Assembly: GCA_020073265.1 (NCBI GenBank)
Contig: JAIQFN010000001.1
Location: 1 to 64,000 of the forward strand
DNA from: Terriglobia bacterium
GTDB lineage: Bacteria > Acidobacteriota > Terriglobia > Bryobacterales > Bryobacteraceae
Direction of reading: 5' to 3'
DNA length: 64,000 bases
In this document: positions 1-8,987 of the stretch, in pieces
Layout: every line of letters begins with the position of its first letter
Numbering within the stretch: position 1 is the stretch's first letter
Made by a program: the position numbers and the translations under genes
Notes under the pieces: model-generated
The model's input: the letters and a program-made list of their open reading frames with translations, nothing else
Told to the model about the DNA's origin: nothing
The model's database searches: none

Positions 1-176
1 TGCTCAAGGACCTTCAGAACGGCAATGTGGTACTGACTTCGGTCGGGATCGTGGGCACCGTTGTCACCATCAACAATGATGATACTCTTATACTGCGGGT
101 CAGACCGGACAACGTGAAACTGCAGGTGGCTCGCAGCGCCATAACGAGTTTGGTAACGGAAGAAAAGAAAACGTAA
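1..176 (+). CDS. yajC: YajC preprotein translocase subunit, C-terminal end (5' truncated by window)
   Basis: The reading frame opens at the window edge (first whole codon at base 3) and stops with TAA at 174-176, giving 57 residues. It contains the YajC core pattern: a GNVVLTSVGIVGTV segment, a short acidic turn, then LRVRPDNVKLQVARSAI. YajC is a small single-pass inner-membrane protein that associates with SecDF and the SecYEG channel; its N-terminal membrane helix lies outside the window. It sits 21 bp upstream of secD, the usual yajC-secD-secF order, which supports the call. The true start cannot be seen. Confidence 0.9.
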   Translation, partial: LKDLQNGNVVLTSVGIVGTVVTINNDDTLILRVRPDNVKLQVARSAITSLVTEEKKT

Positions 177-197
177 ACAGGTTCGGGTACTGGAATC

Positions 198-1814
198 ATG
201 AATCGCAATATCAAGATCAAAGTTGCCTTGATCGTGGCCGTCATCCTGGTCTGCATCTACGGCATCATCGGACTACCCCGCTCCAAGGCCGACCTGGTGG
301 CCAACTGGAAGAAGAACATCCACCTGGGCCTGGACTTGAGCGGCGGCACCCAACTGGTGATGCAGGTGCAACTGCAGGACGCCTTCAAGGCCACCGCGGA
401 CACCACCATCGACCGTTTGAAGGATGAGCTCAAGAAAGACAACATCGAGTTCAGCAACCTCGACCGGAGCGACCCCAGCACGCTGGCCGACGCCGACAAG
501 ATCGAAATCGACGTCAAGGGCATTCCGGTGGCCAAGACCGGCGCCTTCCGCAGCACGGTGAGCGATCAGTACGGCGAATGGATTCTCACGCCGCTCAACT
601 CCACCGACTACCGCATGACGCTGAAGCCCACCGAGGCGCTCAAGCTCAAGCACGACACCATGACCCAGACCACGGCCACCATCGAGCGCAAGATCAACGG
701 CCTAGGATTGACGGAATCGTCGGTGCAGCCCACCGGCCGCAGCGACGCCGAGGCCGAACTGCTGGTGCAGCTCCCCGGCGTCGACGATCCGGCGCACGTC
801 AAGCAGCTTCTGCAGACGCAAGCGGTACTGGAATGGGATGAAGTCAAGGACGGCCCCTTTGCATCTCAGGACGAAGGCCGCGCCAAACATGGCGGAATCC
901 TTCCGTTGGGGACCCGGCTGGTGCCGACGGTGACGCGCGGGGGCGAGCAAAGCTGGTACCTGGTGTCGCGCAGCCCGGTGGTCCGCGGAACCGACATTCG
1001 CGACGCTCGCGCTTCCCAGGACCAATCGGTGGGCCGCTGGGAAACCAACTTCGTGCTCACCCAGGAAGCCGCCAAGCGCTTTGAGCGCTACACGGAGGCC
1101 AATATCGGAAATCGCGCCGCCATCGTGGTGGACAACCAGGTGATCAGCGCGCCCACCATCCAGAGCCGCATCTCCGACACCGGACGCATCACCGGCGCCA
1201 CCAACCAGGAAGAGGCCGCCGACCTGGCTTTGAACCTGCGCGCCGGCTCGCTGCCCGCCGCCGTGGTCTACGAAGAAGAGCGCACGGTCGGCCCGTCGCT
1301 CGGCACCGACTCCATTCGTGAAGGTTTCCGCGCCGGTATCGCGGGCCTGGTGGCGGTCATTTTCTTCATGCTGTTTTACTACCGCCGCTCGGGCATCAAC
1401 GCCACCCTGGCGCTGGTGCTGAACGCGGTTATTCTGGTGGCGGCGCTGAGTTACTTCGACGCCACCCTGACGCTGCCCGGCATCGCGGGCGTCATCCTGA
1501 CCATCGGTATGGCGGTGGACTCGAATGTCCTGATTTTCGAACGTATCCGCGAAGAATTGCGCGCCGGAAAGGCGGTCGTCGCGGCCGTCGACGCCGGCTT
1601 TAGCAAGGCCTTCGCCACCATTGTCGACACGCACGTCACCACCGTGGTATCTTGTGCGTTTCTGTTTATTTTCGGCACCGGACCCGTCAAAGGCTTCGCC
1701 GTCACCCTGGTGATCGGCTTGATCGCCAACGTCTTCACGGCGGTCTTTGTATCCAAGACGATTTTCGATTGGGAGCTTTCCGGAAAACGGCAGGTGGCCG
1801 CTTTGAGTATCTAA
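198..1814 (+). CDS. secD: Protein translocase subunit SecD
   Basis: SecD works with SecF to pull exported proteins through SecYEG on the periplasmic side using the proton motive force. The 538-residue product has an N-terminal membrane helix (about 7-26), the DLSGGTQ motif (46-52) that opens the large periplasmic P1 domain, and a C-terminal block of five helices. That block holds the conserved GMAVDSNVLIFERIREE signature (about 437-453), whose Asp belongs to the proton pathway. Length is normal for a stand-alone SecD. The ATG start directly follows the yajC end, and secF follows 69 bp downstream, so the three probably form one operon. Confidence 0.97.
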   Translation: MNRNIKIKVALIVAVILVCIYGIIGLPRSKADLVANWKKNIHLGLDLSGGTQLVMQVQLQDAFKATADTTIDRLKDELKKDNIEFSNLDRSDPSTLADADKIEIDVKGIPVAKTGAFRSTVSDQYGEWILTPLNSTDYRMTLKPTEALKLKHDTMTQTTATIERKINGLGLTESSVQPTGRSDAEAELLVQLPGVDDPAHVKQLLQTQAVLEWDEVKDGPFASQDEGRAKHGGILPLGTRLVPTVTRGGEQSWYLVSRSPVVRGTDIRDARASQDQSVGRWETNFVLTQEAAKRFERYTEANIGNRAAIVVDNQVISAPTIQSRISDTGRITGATNQEEAADLALNLRAGSLPAAVVYEEERTVGPSLGTDSIREGFRAGIAGLVAVIFFMLFYYRRSGINATLALVLNAVILVAALSYFDATLTLPGIAGVILTIGMAVDSNVLIFERIREELRAGKAVVAAVDAGFSKAFATIVDTHVTTVVSCAFLFIFGTGPVKGFAVTLVIGLIANVFTAVFVSKTIFDWELSGKRQVAALSI

Positions 1815-1883
1815 ACACCGCGGGAACTCGTTCCCGTCTGCCGGTGTCTAAAGTGGTTAGATGCCGTTGCTGCGATTGGTTGC

Positions 1884-3134
1884 ATGGAATTATTTAGGAA
1901 CACCAACTTCGACTTCCTGGGCAAGAAATGGCCGTTCATCATTCTCTCGCTCATCCTCACCGCCGCCGGCCTGGTTAGCCTGGCCTTCAAGGGCGGCCCG
2001 CGCTACGGCATCGACTTCAAGGGAGGAGCGCTGGTCACGGTAACCTTTTCCCAGCGCCCGCCGGTAGACAGGGTTCGAGCCGCACTGGCTGCACACGGTC
2101 TCAATGCCGACGTGCAGGAGGTGCAGGGCAAGAACGACGACATTATCGGCATCGATGTCCGGGAAGATAAGGCTCTGCAAGCCGCCCGGCAGAATATCGT
2201 GGATAGCCTCACCGCCGCATTCGGCCAGCCTGCCAACGGCAAGTACAACATTAACGCCAGTGGCGCCGCGGCTTTGGCCGACCGGCTGCGTATCCCGCTG
2301 CAGGCCGCCAGCGTCTCGATGAACGACCAGCAGCTCACCACCCTGGCCGCCAGCATCATCGACTACCGCAACCAGCATTCCGGTCTGATCCATAACCTGG
2401 ACGACCTGCGCTCGGTACCAGGCGTAACGTCCCAGGCCCTGAACGTAATTAAGCAGCAGACCTACGCGGATTCGCTCGCGGTGGTCAAAACCGAGGTGGT
2501 GGGAGCCAAGATCGGCGGCGAGCTGCAGCGCAAAGCCATCTTCGCGGTCCTGTATGCGCTGGGCGGAATGCTGGTCTACATCGCTTTCCGCTTCGAATGG
2601 ATTTATGGCGCGGCCGCGGTCATCGCCGTATTCCACGACACCATCATCACCATCGGGCTGTTTTCCTTATTCAATAAAGAGATCTCGCTCACCGTGGTCG
2701 CGGCCCTGCTGACTCTGGTCGGCTACTCGATGAACGACACCATCGTCACCTTCGACCGCGTCCGCGAGAACCTGAAGATCATGCGCCGCGAGGCGCTGGA
2801 GCCGCTCATCAATCTGAGCGTCAACCAGACCCTGAGCCGGACCGTGCTGACTTCCGGCCTTACGCTGCTCACCGCCCTGGCGCTGTTCCTGTTCGGCGGC
2901 CAGGTGCTCAACGGGTTTGCTTTCGCCCTGGTGTGCGGGATTGTCGTTGGTACTTATTCGTCGGTTTTTGTTGCCAGTCCGATCCTGATCTTCTGGCATA
3001 ATTTCCTGGAGGGCCGCAAGAGTCCGTCGGCCGCTCCGCCGCCCAGCGCTCCCAAGGACCGGGCAGCGGCAGCGCCCAAGACGCCCAAGGCTCCTAAGCA
3101 GAATGTTCGTGGAGGTACGGCCAAGGTAAAATGA
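1884..3134 (+). CDS. secF: Protein translocase subunit SecF with an inserted HhH-like segment
   Basis: SecF pairs with SecD in the accessory translocase. The N-terminal helix (17-36), RYGIDFKGG motif (40-48) and the C-terminal five-helix block with GYSMNDTIVTFDRVREN identify it. At 416 residues it is about 100 longer than usual. Part of the excess is an insertion in the first periplasmic domain (about 125-197) whose second half reads like a helix-hairpin-helix: IIDYRNQ, then LDDLRSVPGV, then a helix. The rest is a Pro/Ala/Lys-rich cytoplasmic tail (about 378-416). The ATG at 1884 precedes a normal SecF N-terminus. The insertion is visible; its role is unknown. Confidence 0.96.
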   Translation: MELFRNTNFDFLGKKWPFIILSLILTAAGLVSLAFKGGPRYGIDFKGGALVTVTFSQRPPVDRVRAALAAHGLNADVQEVQGKNDDIIGIDVREDKALQAARQNIVDSLTAAFGQPANGKYNINASGAAALADRLRIPLQAASVSMNDQQLTTLAASIIDYRNQHSGLIHNLDDLRSVPGVTSQALNVIKQQTYADSLAVVKTEVVGAKIGGELQRKAIFAVLYALGGMLVYIAFRFEWIYGAAAVIAVFHDTIITIGLFSLFNKEISLTVVAALLTLVGYSMNDTIVTFDRVRENLKIMRREALEPLINLSVNQTLSRTVLTSGLTLLTALALFLFGGQVLNGFAFALVCGIVVGTYSSVFVASPILIFWHNFLEGRKSPSAAPPPSAPKDRAAAAPKTPKAPKQNVRGGTAKVK

Positions 3135-3201
3135 TCCGGCCGAGCCCGGGCCCGGTGGCCCAACGTCATTGGTTCGAACCGATTCGCAACGGCCTTTTCC
3201 G

Positions 3202-3230
3202 TTGTGCAGCGTCCAGTCTGGCGGTATGAT
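3202..3230 (+). promoter_or_regulatory. Candidate sigma70 promoter for the tonB-exbBDD operon
   Basis: TTGTGC (3202-3207), 17 bp, TATGAT (3225-3230). The expected start near 3237 leaves a leader of about 40 bases before the ATG at 3278, with GAGGAG at 3263-3268 as ribosome binding site. A hairpin (CAACGG/CCGTTG, 3187-3104 region at 3187-3192 and 3199-3204) overlaps the -35. A perfect 10-bp palindrome GGTTCGAACC lies just upstream at 3171-3180 and could be an operator. Motif match only. Confidence 0.4.
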
Positions 3231-3277
3231 GATTTCTGCGCCTTTTGGCGGCCCGGAACTTTGAGGAGAGTGACGTA

Positions 3278-4042
3278 ATGCCCGATAAGATGTTCTCGCA
3301 AACCTTCGTAGAAGCGACCGGAAAAACGCGCAAGAGCTCGGCTGTGATCCTGTCGTTCGGCGGACAGATCCTGGTGGTGATCGTTCTGATTCTGATCCCC
3401 CTGATCTATACCGATACGCTGCCGCGCGCCCAGCTGACCAGCTTCCTGGTAGCGCCTCCTCCTCCGCCTCCTCCTCCGCCACCGCCTCCGCCTGCCCCGC
3501 CCAAGATCGTCAAGGTGATTCCACGCCAGTTCGATGCCGGCAAGCTGATGGCGCCCAAGTCCATCCCCAAAGAGATCGCCAATATTAAAGAAGAAGAACT
3601 GCCTCCGCCGTCCAGCGCGGGTGTAGTGGGCGGCGTGCCCGGTGGAGTGCCGGGAGGAACGCCCGGCGGCGTCATGGGAATTATCGGTTCAGTGCCCACC
3701 GCGGCTCCGCCTCCTCCTCCGGTGAAGGAAGCCCCCAGACCCGCCTCTCCCCAGCGCATCCGCGTGGGCGGCCAGGTGCAGGCCGCTAACCTGATCCGTA
3801 AAGTTACGCCGGTGTATCCGCCGCTGGCCAAACAGGCCCGCATTCAGGGCGTGGTGCACTTCACCGCCATCATCGGCAAAGACGGTACCATTCAGAATCT
3901 GACGCTGATCAGCGGCCATCCGCTGCTGGTGGAGGCCGCCCGCCAAGCGGTATCCCAGTGGCAGTACCGGCCCACCCTTCTCAACGGCGATCCCGTGGAG
4001 GTGGTCACGCAGATCGATGTCAATTTCACTTTGAGTCAGTAG
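3278..4042 (+). CDS. tonB: TonB-family energy transducer
   Basis: TonB spans the periplasm and passes inner-membrane proton energy to TonB-dependent outer-membrane receptors. The 254-residue product has a cytoplasmic N-terminus, one membrane helix (about 22-44), a run of prolines (60-72) with further Pro/Gly-rich linker, and a C-terminal TonB domain with the typical PVYPPLAKQARIQGVVHF core and closing QWQYRPTLLNG. I chose the ATG at 3278 because GAGGAG lies 9 bases upstream; an in-frame TTG at 3245 would also read through but has no such site. ExbB and two ExbD genes follow, as expected for a TonB motor. Confidence 0.93.
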   Translation: MPDKMFSQTFVEATGKTRKSSAVILSFGGQILVVIVLILIPLIYTDTLPRAQLTSFLVAPPPPPPPPPPPPPAPPKIVKVIPRQFDAGKLMAPKSIPKEIANIKEEELPPPSSAGVVGGVPGGVPGGTPGGVMGIIGSVPTAAPPPPPVKEAPRPASPQRIRVGGQVQAANLIRKVTPVYPPLAKQARIQGVVHFTAIIGKDGTIQNLTLISGHPLLVEAARQAVSQWQYRPTLLNGDPVEVVTQIDVNFTLSQ

Positions 4043-4073
4043 AGGTTCAAATTCAACTCGCAGGAGAATAAGG

Positions 4074-4811
4074 ATGTTTTTACAATTGCATGTCTGGGCG
4101 TTGCTGCTCTTACAGGAAGCGGCGCCTTTGAATTTCGATGTGCGCAGTATGTGGGAAGCCATGGGGTGGCCGGCGCGGCTGGTGGTCATCACGTTGTTCC
4201 TCATGTCGGCATGGTCCATCGGCGTCATGATTGACCGCTTCATCGCCTACAACGGCGCCCGCAAGCAGTCCCGCCAGTTCGCGCCCGCCGTCGCCGGTGC
4301 GCTGCGCGAAGGCAAGCTGGACGAGGCTATCAAGATCGCCGACCGTTATAACAAGAGCCATCTGGCCAAGGTAGTGGTGGCTGGATTGCAGGAGTTCCGG
4401 GCGCACCAGTTGAGTTCGGAAATTCCGGGTGAAGAGATTGAGGCGTCCAAGCGCGCGCTGGAACGCGCCGAGGCCATCGTGCACGCCGAGCTCAAGCGCG
4501 GCGTCAGCAGCCTGGCCACCATCGGCTCCACCTCGCCGTTCGTCGGACTGTTCGGCACGGTGGTCGGCATCATCAACGCGTTCAAGGGAATTTCGACGCA
4601 GAAGTCCACCGGACTCGGCGCCGTGGCGGGCGGTATTTCAGAAGCCCTGGTCACCACCGCCGTCGGTCTGTTCGTCGCCATCCCGGCCGTCTGGATGTTC
4701 AACTACTTCACCAACCGCATTGAGGCGTTCGACGTCGAGATGGGCAACTCCAGCTCGGAACTGATCGACTACTTCCTCAAGCGCACCCAGCGTGCTGGGG
4801 CGGCGAAGTAG
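4074..4811 (+). CDS. exbB: ExbB/TolQ-family proton channel protein
   Basis: This MotA/TolQ/ExbB-type protein forms the pentameric proton channel that, with ExbD, drives TonB. The 245 residues hold three membrane helices: about 34-53, then two after a cytoplasmic loop, the second helix bearing the family signature SLATIGSTSPFVGLFGTVVGI and the third reading EALVTTAVGLFVAIPAVWMFNYF. Length is standard. The ATG lies 31 bp after tonB, preceded by AGGAG. Together with tonB and the two exbD genes it makes a complete energy-transduction unit. Confidence 0.94.
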   Translation: MFLQLHVWALLLLQEAAPLNFDVRSMWEAMGWPARLVVITLFLMSAWSIGVMIDRFIAYNGARKQSRQFAPAVAGALREGKLDEAIKIADRYNKSHLAKVVVAGLQEFRAHQLSSEIPGEEIEASKRALERAEAIVHAELKRGVSSLATIGSTSPFVGLFGTVVGIINAFKGISTQKSTGLGAVAGGISEALVTTAVGLFVAIPAVWMFNYFTNRIEAFDVEMGNSSSELIDYFLKRTQRAGAAK

Positions 4812-4893
4812 CATTCCTCAGGTTAGTGCGAGTTGAATTGGGCAGGGGCGCCGGCCGCAATCCGGCGTCCCCAACCCGTAAGGAGTTTTAGAT

Positions 4894-5358
<465 letters not shown>

Positions 5359-5407
5359 AAAACCAAACAGCTAGGAAACGAAAGAATCAAGGAACGAGGT
5401 ACTCACT

Positions 5408-5836
5408 ATGGGAATGGCAGTAGGTGGTAGCGGAGGGCCGAAAGCCGACATCAACATGACGCCGCTCATCGACGTGCTGCTGGTGCTGCTGATCATCTTC
5501 ATGGTCATCACGCCCCTGACGCCGCACGGACTGGATGCGCTGGCGCCGCAGCCGCCCGAAAAGAAGAACCAGCAGCCGCCGCCCGACCAGGATCGTACCG
5601 TGGTCATCGTGATCGACAAGGACAAGAAGATGCACATCAACAACGAGGACACCGACCTGGACAAGCTCGGTCCTCGCCTGGAAGCCATCTTCAAGACCCG
5701 TGCCGAGCGCGTGGTGTTCGTCAAGGGCGATCCCGATCTCGAATACGAGACGGTCGCCAAAGCCATCGACGTCGCCAAGGGAGCGGCCATCGACAAGATC
5801 GGGTTGATGACTCCCAAGGTCGAATCCGGCAACTGA
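5408..5836 (+). CDS. exbD: ExbD/TolR-family biopolymer transport protein (second copy)
   Basis: A second ExbD-like protein of 142 residues. It has a Gly-rich start, the ADINMTPLIDVLLVLLIIFMV membrane segment with the key Asp at about D22, and a periplasmic domain that differs clearly from the first copy (PQPPEKKNQQPPP linker). Many Acidobacteria and other delta-type lineages carry two exbD genes after one exbB; a heterodimer or two alternative motors are both possible. It lies 49 bp after the first copy and just before a lipoprotein gene, in the same apparent operon. Confidence 0.92.
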   Translation: MGMAVGGSGGPKADINMTPLIDVLLVLLIIFMVITPLTPHGLDALAPQPPEKKNQQPPPDQDRTVVIVIDKDKKMHINNEDTDLDKLGPRLEAIFKTRAERVVFVKGDPDLEYETVAKAIDVAKGAAIDKIGLMTPKVESGN

Positions 5837-5892
5837 GCCGGTCCGGCAGTGGCAGCCCGCCTGTATGTGTGATTGAATATTTATCTACGCCT

Positions 5893-6735
5893 ATGAAGAG
5901 CAAAACATTAGCATTGGGAATCGGACTCCTGGTCCTGGTGGGAACCGGCTGCGACAAGCTGCGGTCGCGCGACCGCCTGAATCGTGGAGTGCAGGCCTAC
6001 AAGAGCGCGCGCTACGCCGACGCGGTGGACTACTTCAAGGAAGCCGTGGCCCTTGACCCGACCAACCTCAACGGGCGTCTCTACCTCGCCACCGCCTACA
6101 TGAGCCAGTACATCCCCGGCGCCGAGTCGCCGGAGAACCTCCAGGTAGCTAAACAGGCCAAAGAAGAGTTTCTGAGAGTGCTCGAGAAGGACTCCAACGA
6201 CAAGACCGCGCTGGCTTCGCTGGCATCCCTGAGCTATCAACAGGCCCAAGGCATGCCCGATCTCGATGCCAAGCTCAAGAAGCTGGACGAAGCCAAGGAG
6301 TGGTACCTCAAGCTGATCGCCGCCGATCCGCAAAACAAGGAAGGCTTCTATAGCCTGGGCGTGATCGATTGGGTGAAGTGGTACGCCGCCTGGATGAGAT
6401 CGCGCGCCGATCTCGGCATGAAGCCCGAAGAGCCCGGCCCGCTGAAGGACAAAAAGATCAAGGATTCGCTCAAGGAGCAATACAGCGCCATCATCGAGGA
6501 CGGCATCAAGAATCTGCAGAAAGCCCTGGACATCGATAAGGACTACGATGACGCGATGGCCTACATGAACCTGCTGATCCGCGAGCGCGCCGATCTGGAT
6601 GACACGCCCGACCAATACAAGAAGGACGTCGACACCGCCGACGGCTGGGTCCAGAAGGCCCTGGACACCAAGAAGATGAAAGCCGCCAAGGAAGCCGCCA
6701 AGAGCCCCGGCGGCATTGTCGCCGACACTAAGTAA
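5893..6735 (+). CDS. TPR-repeat lipoprotein
   Basis: The 280-residue product begins with a lipoprotein signal peptide ending in LVGTGC (lipid-accepting Cys20). TPR-like helical pairs follow, most clearly RGVQAYKSARYADAVDYFKEAVALDPTN (28 residues, not listed in full here: about 27-54) and IKNLQKALDIDKDYDDAMAY. It is expected to be membrane-anchored on the periplasmic side as a scaffold. I chose the ATG at 5893 because the signal peptide begins there; an in-frame GTG at 5869 would add eight polar residues. It is the last gene of the tonB-exbBDD run, so it may assist that motor; this is inferred from position only. Confidence 0.82.
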   Translation: MKSKTLALGIGLLVLVGTGCDKLRSRDRLNRGVQAYKSARYADAVDYFKEAVALDPTNLNGRLYLATAYMSQYIPGAESPENLQVAKQAKEEFLRVLEKDSNDKTALASLASLSYQQAQGMPDLDAKLKKLDEAKEWYLKLIAADPQNKEGFYSLGVIDWVKWYAAWMRSRADLGMKPEEPGPLKDKKIKDSLKEQYSAIIEDGIKNLQKALDIDKDYDDAMAYMNLLIRERADLDDTPDQYKKDVDTADGWVQKALDTKKMKAAKEAAKSPGGIVADTK

Positions 6736-6777
6736 CCCATAGCTCACGCACTCCTGAGCGCGCTGAAAAACCCGGGC

Positions 6778-6861
6778 AACCACTCCCTGACGGTCGCGGC
6801 TCAGAATCGGCGTTCTTCGTTCAGAGTCACTTACAGAGCCGTGACCCTTAGGGAGCGGGTT
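6778..6861. repeat. Imperfect long inverted repeat, arms about 25 bp
   Basis: The left arm (6778-6802) contains CTCCCTGACGGTCGCGGCTC. The right arm (6836-6861) contains GAGCCGTGACCCTTAGGGAG, its imperfect complement, with a 33-base centre. The arms keep the same ends (AACC...GGCTC and GAGCC...GGTT) while the interiors differ at a few positions. It lies in a 239-bp gene-free gap (6736-6974), next to the double-hairpin repeat copy at 6882. It may be a transcription terminator without a T-tract, or the remains of a small mobile element (MITE-like). A small stem GCTCA/TGAGC (6742-6759) with the loop text CACTCC lies just upstream. Confidence 0.6.
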
Positions 6862-6881
6862 GCTACAAGGCTTTTCAGCAA

Positions 6882-6921
6882 GCACACTCCTGCGTGCCGC
6901 GTTCGCACTCGTTGCGAACGC
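6882..6921 (+). repeat. Double-hairpin REP-like element, copy 1 (first stem shortened)
   Basis: The first unit reads GCACACTCCTGCGTGC (6882-6897), which is the consensus GCACGCA-loop-TGCGTGC with two bases lost. The second unit is intact: GCGTTCGCA, loop CTCGT, TGCGAACGC (6899-6921). The stem carries a G/C pair where other copies have A/T on both sides, which is a compensatory change. It lies in the gap before the ankyrin gene. Confidence 0.8.
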
Positions 6922-6974
6922 CATGATCGATAGGCTCCCCTTTCTGCGCCCTACTTCACAGAAAGGGTTCGCCC

Positions 6975-7949
6975 ATGATCACACGCATTTTTTGGAGCTT
7001 GTTTGCCGTCGAGAGCGCGGTCGCTCTCTACTTCATGTTCTATTTCTTCAGCCCTAGAATGACCCGGGGCTGGGGGCCGGAAGGTCCGGTGGGCGCCTGG
7101 CTGATGCTGCTGCCTGCGGTGTTCCTGGCGTTGCTCGGCGCCGCCGTGCTGCTCCTCCATTCGGACAAAGTGAAGCTCTGCGGCATCGTCGTCATGGCGT
7201 TGCCGCTGGTTCAAATCGCGGTGGGGCCGTTGTACCAGAAGTGGCAGAACCACCAGACTGACCGCAGCCTGGCCGGCGACAACAACTTCGTTTGGCCCGC
7301 TCAGCGCAAGCTGGCCCACGCCATCGGGGCGCATGATGTTGCGCGGGTGAGGAGCCTCATCCCAGGAGCCGGCGACCCCAACCAGCTACACCGTGGACAG
7401 AGCTTTCTGAATTTCGCGATCGACAAAGCCGCGAAGGCCCCGGGATCGGTGGAGATCGTGCAGGCGCTTCTGAACGCCGGCGCGAACCCCAACCATCCTG
7501 CCTATCCCAACCTGCTTCCTTTGACGGTGGCGATTTCTGACAGCGCGCGCATGACCGAAACGCTGCTACAGGCCGGCGCAGACCCGAATCGCATCGACGA
7601 GGCGAATCGGCCCATATGGTGGAACGCGTTGCACTACGATAGCGACGAACGAGTGGAGACTCTGCGCGTCCTGCTGGACCACGGGGCCGACATCACGAAG
7701 CGCGATTCAGAAGGCGGACCGGTGGCGTGGGCGACTTATCAGGCCTGGATGTCCCACGGCGCCAACTGGCGCATCGTGTGGCTGCTGATGGAGCGCGGCG
7801 CAAGCTGGAAGGATGAGCAGGAATTCGGGCGGTCCGTGGTCTCCATGTTCCAGGACGACTACCACTCCCGCGAAGTCGCGCACGGAGAAATCTCCGAGGC
7901 GATGCGCCAGATCAAGGGCAGGATCGAAAGCGAACTACCGGCCCAGTAG
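6975..7949 (+). CDS. Membrane protein with ankyrin repeats
   Basis: A 324-residue protein with three predicted N-terminal membrane helices (about 5-25, 42-64 and 70-90) and a C-terminal half of ankyrin repeats. The repeats show ALLNAGANPN, LLQAGADPNRID, VLLDHGADIT and LLMERGASW, each ending in the A/G-x-hydrophobic turn typical of ankyrin units. Ankyrin repeats bind protein partners; here they probably face the cytoplasm. No enzyme motif is visible. Its last 15 bases overlap the end of selD, which is convergent on the other strand. Function unknown. Confidence 0.75.
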   Translation: MITRIFWSLFAVESAVALYFMFYFFSPRMTRGWGPEGPVGAWLMLLPAVFLALLGAAVLLLHSDKVKLCGIVVMALPLVQIAVGPLYQKWQNHQTDRSLAGDNNFVWPAQRKLAHAIGAHDVARVRSLIPGAGDPNQLHRGQSFLNFAIDKAAKAPGSVEIVQALLNAGANPNHPAYPNLLPLTVAISDSARMTETLLQAGADPNRIDEANRPIWWNALHYDSDERVETLRVLLDHGADITKRDSEGGPVAWATYQAWMSHGANWRIVWLLMERGASWKDEQEFGRSVVSMFQDDYHSREVAHGEISEAMRQIKGRIESELPAQ

Positions 7950-8960
7950 CCGAATCGGTTTGCCTTGCGACTCCGTGACCCGGCCGATGCAGTAGGCGGC
8001 CGGGAACCGCTGCTCCAACTTCCCCGCCTCGGCTTCGGGCAACGAGATCAGCAGCCCTCCGGAAGTCTGCGGATCATACAGCAGATCGTCAAACTCCGAT
8101 TCACCCGTGACGCAGTTCGCCGCGAACTCCCGGTTGTTCTTCAAGCCGCCCGGAATCGCGCCCTGCCGCGCATAATCCACGGCGCCCGGCAGGAATCGGA
8201 CCGCGCGCGGATCGATCTCGATGGTCACGCCGCTGCCGATCGCCATTTCCCGCGCATGGCCGATCAACCCGAACCCGGTGACGTCGGTGCAGCCGTGGAC
8301 GTCATATTCCAGCATCGTCTCGCAGGCCTTGCGATTGAGCGTCAACATCGATTCCACCGCCGCCTCGACGTCGGCATCCTTGGCGGTTCCCCGCTTCAGC
8401 GCCGTCGCAATCACGCCCGTGCCGATTCGCTTGGTCAGCATCAGCGCATCCCCGGGCCGCGCCCCGGTGTTGGTCTTGATCCGGTCCGGATGAATAACGC
8501 CGGTAACGGCATAGCCGAATTTGATCTCGCTATCCTGCACGCTGTGGCCGCCGAGCACCGCGCAATCGGCCTCGTGCATCTTCTCGGCGCCGCCGCGCAG
8601 GATCTCGGCCAGCTCTTCCAAGTCGCCCTTGGCCGGCCAGGCCAGCGTGGAGAGCGCCGACACCGGGCGGCCTCCCATAGCGTAGACGTCGCTCAACGCA
8701 TTGGCGGCCGCGATCGCGCCGAAGGTGTAAGGATCGTCTACGATGGGCGTGAAGAAATCGACCGTCTGCACCAGCGCACACTCCGGCGTCAGCTTGTACA
8801 CGCCGGCATCGTCGGCAGTGTCAAACCCTACCAGCACATTTTCGTTCGCCCACCTGGGGATGCGCGCGAGCACCTGGTCCAAAACCTTTGGACTAAGCTT
8901 CGACGCTCAACCGGCCGCGGACGTATGCGCCGTCAGTTTGGCTTTGTTCTTCACCGGCAC
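7935..8960 (-). CDS. selD: Selenide, water dikinase SelD, itself a selenoprotein (in-frame TGA)
   Basis: SelD makes selenophosphate from selenide and ATP for selenocysteine and selenouridine synthesis. The conserved body runs from VLDQVLARIPRW through VQTVDFFTPIVDDPYTFGAIAAANALSDVYAMGG. A naive reading would begin at a TTG (8882), but that omits the catalytic N-terminus. Reading upstream in the same frame gives KLTAHTSAAG, TGA (8909-8907), ASKLSPKVL, which matches the family motif where the active-site Cys or Sec precedes a catalytic Lys. The TGA therefore encodes Sec (about residue 18). Start: GTG at 8960, or GTG at 8954; neither has a strong ribosome site. The product is about 341 residues, the normal length. 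A SECIS-like hairpin follows the TGA. Confidence 0.92.
8877..8909 (-). promoter_or_regulatory. Selenocysteine TGA codon and bacterial SECIS-like hairpin of selD
   Basis: On the minus strand the TGA (8909-8907) is followed, 14 bases on, by GTCCAAA, loop GGT, TTTGGAC (8893-8877): a perfect 7-bp stem with G as the first loop bases. About 20 bases separate the TGA from the loop. Bacterial SECIS elements, which recruit SelB, sit directly after the UGA at about this distance and carry a G at the start of a small apical loop. Both the protein alignment and the hairpin support selenocysteine insertion. Confidence 0.82.
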
Positions 8961-8987
8961 GCTACCAGCATAGCGTGCGCTGGATCT

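Noticed and set aside
3455-3500. CCTCCG repeat as a regulatory microsatellite
   Set aside because: It encodes the proline run of TonB, expected for the periplasm-spanning linker.
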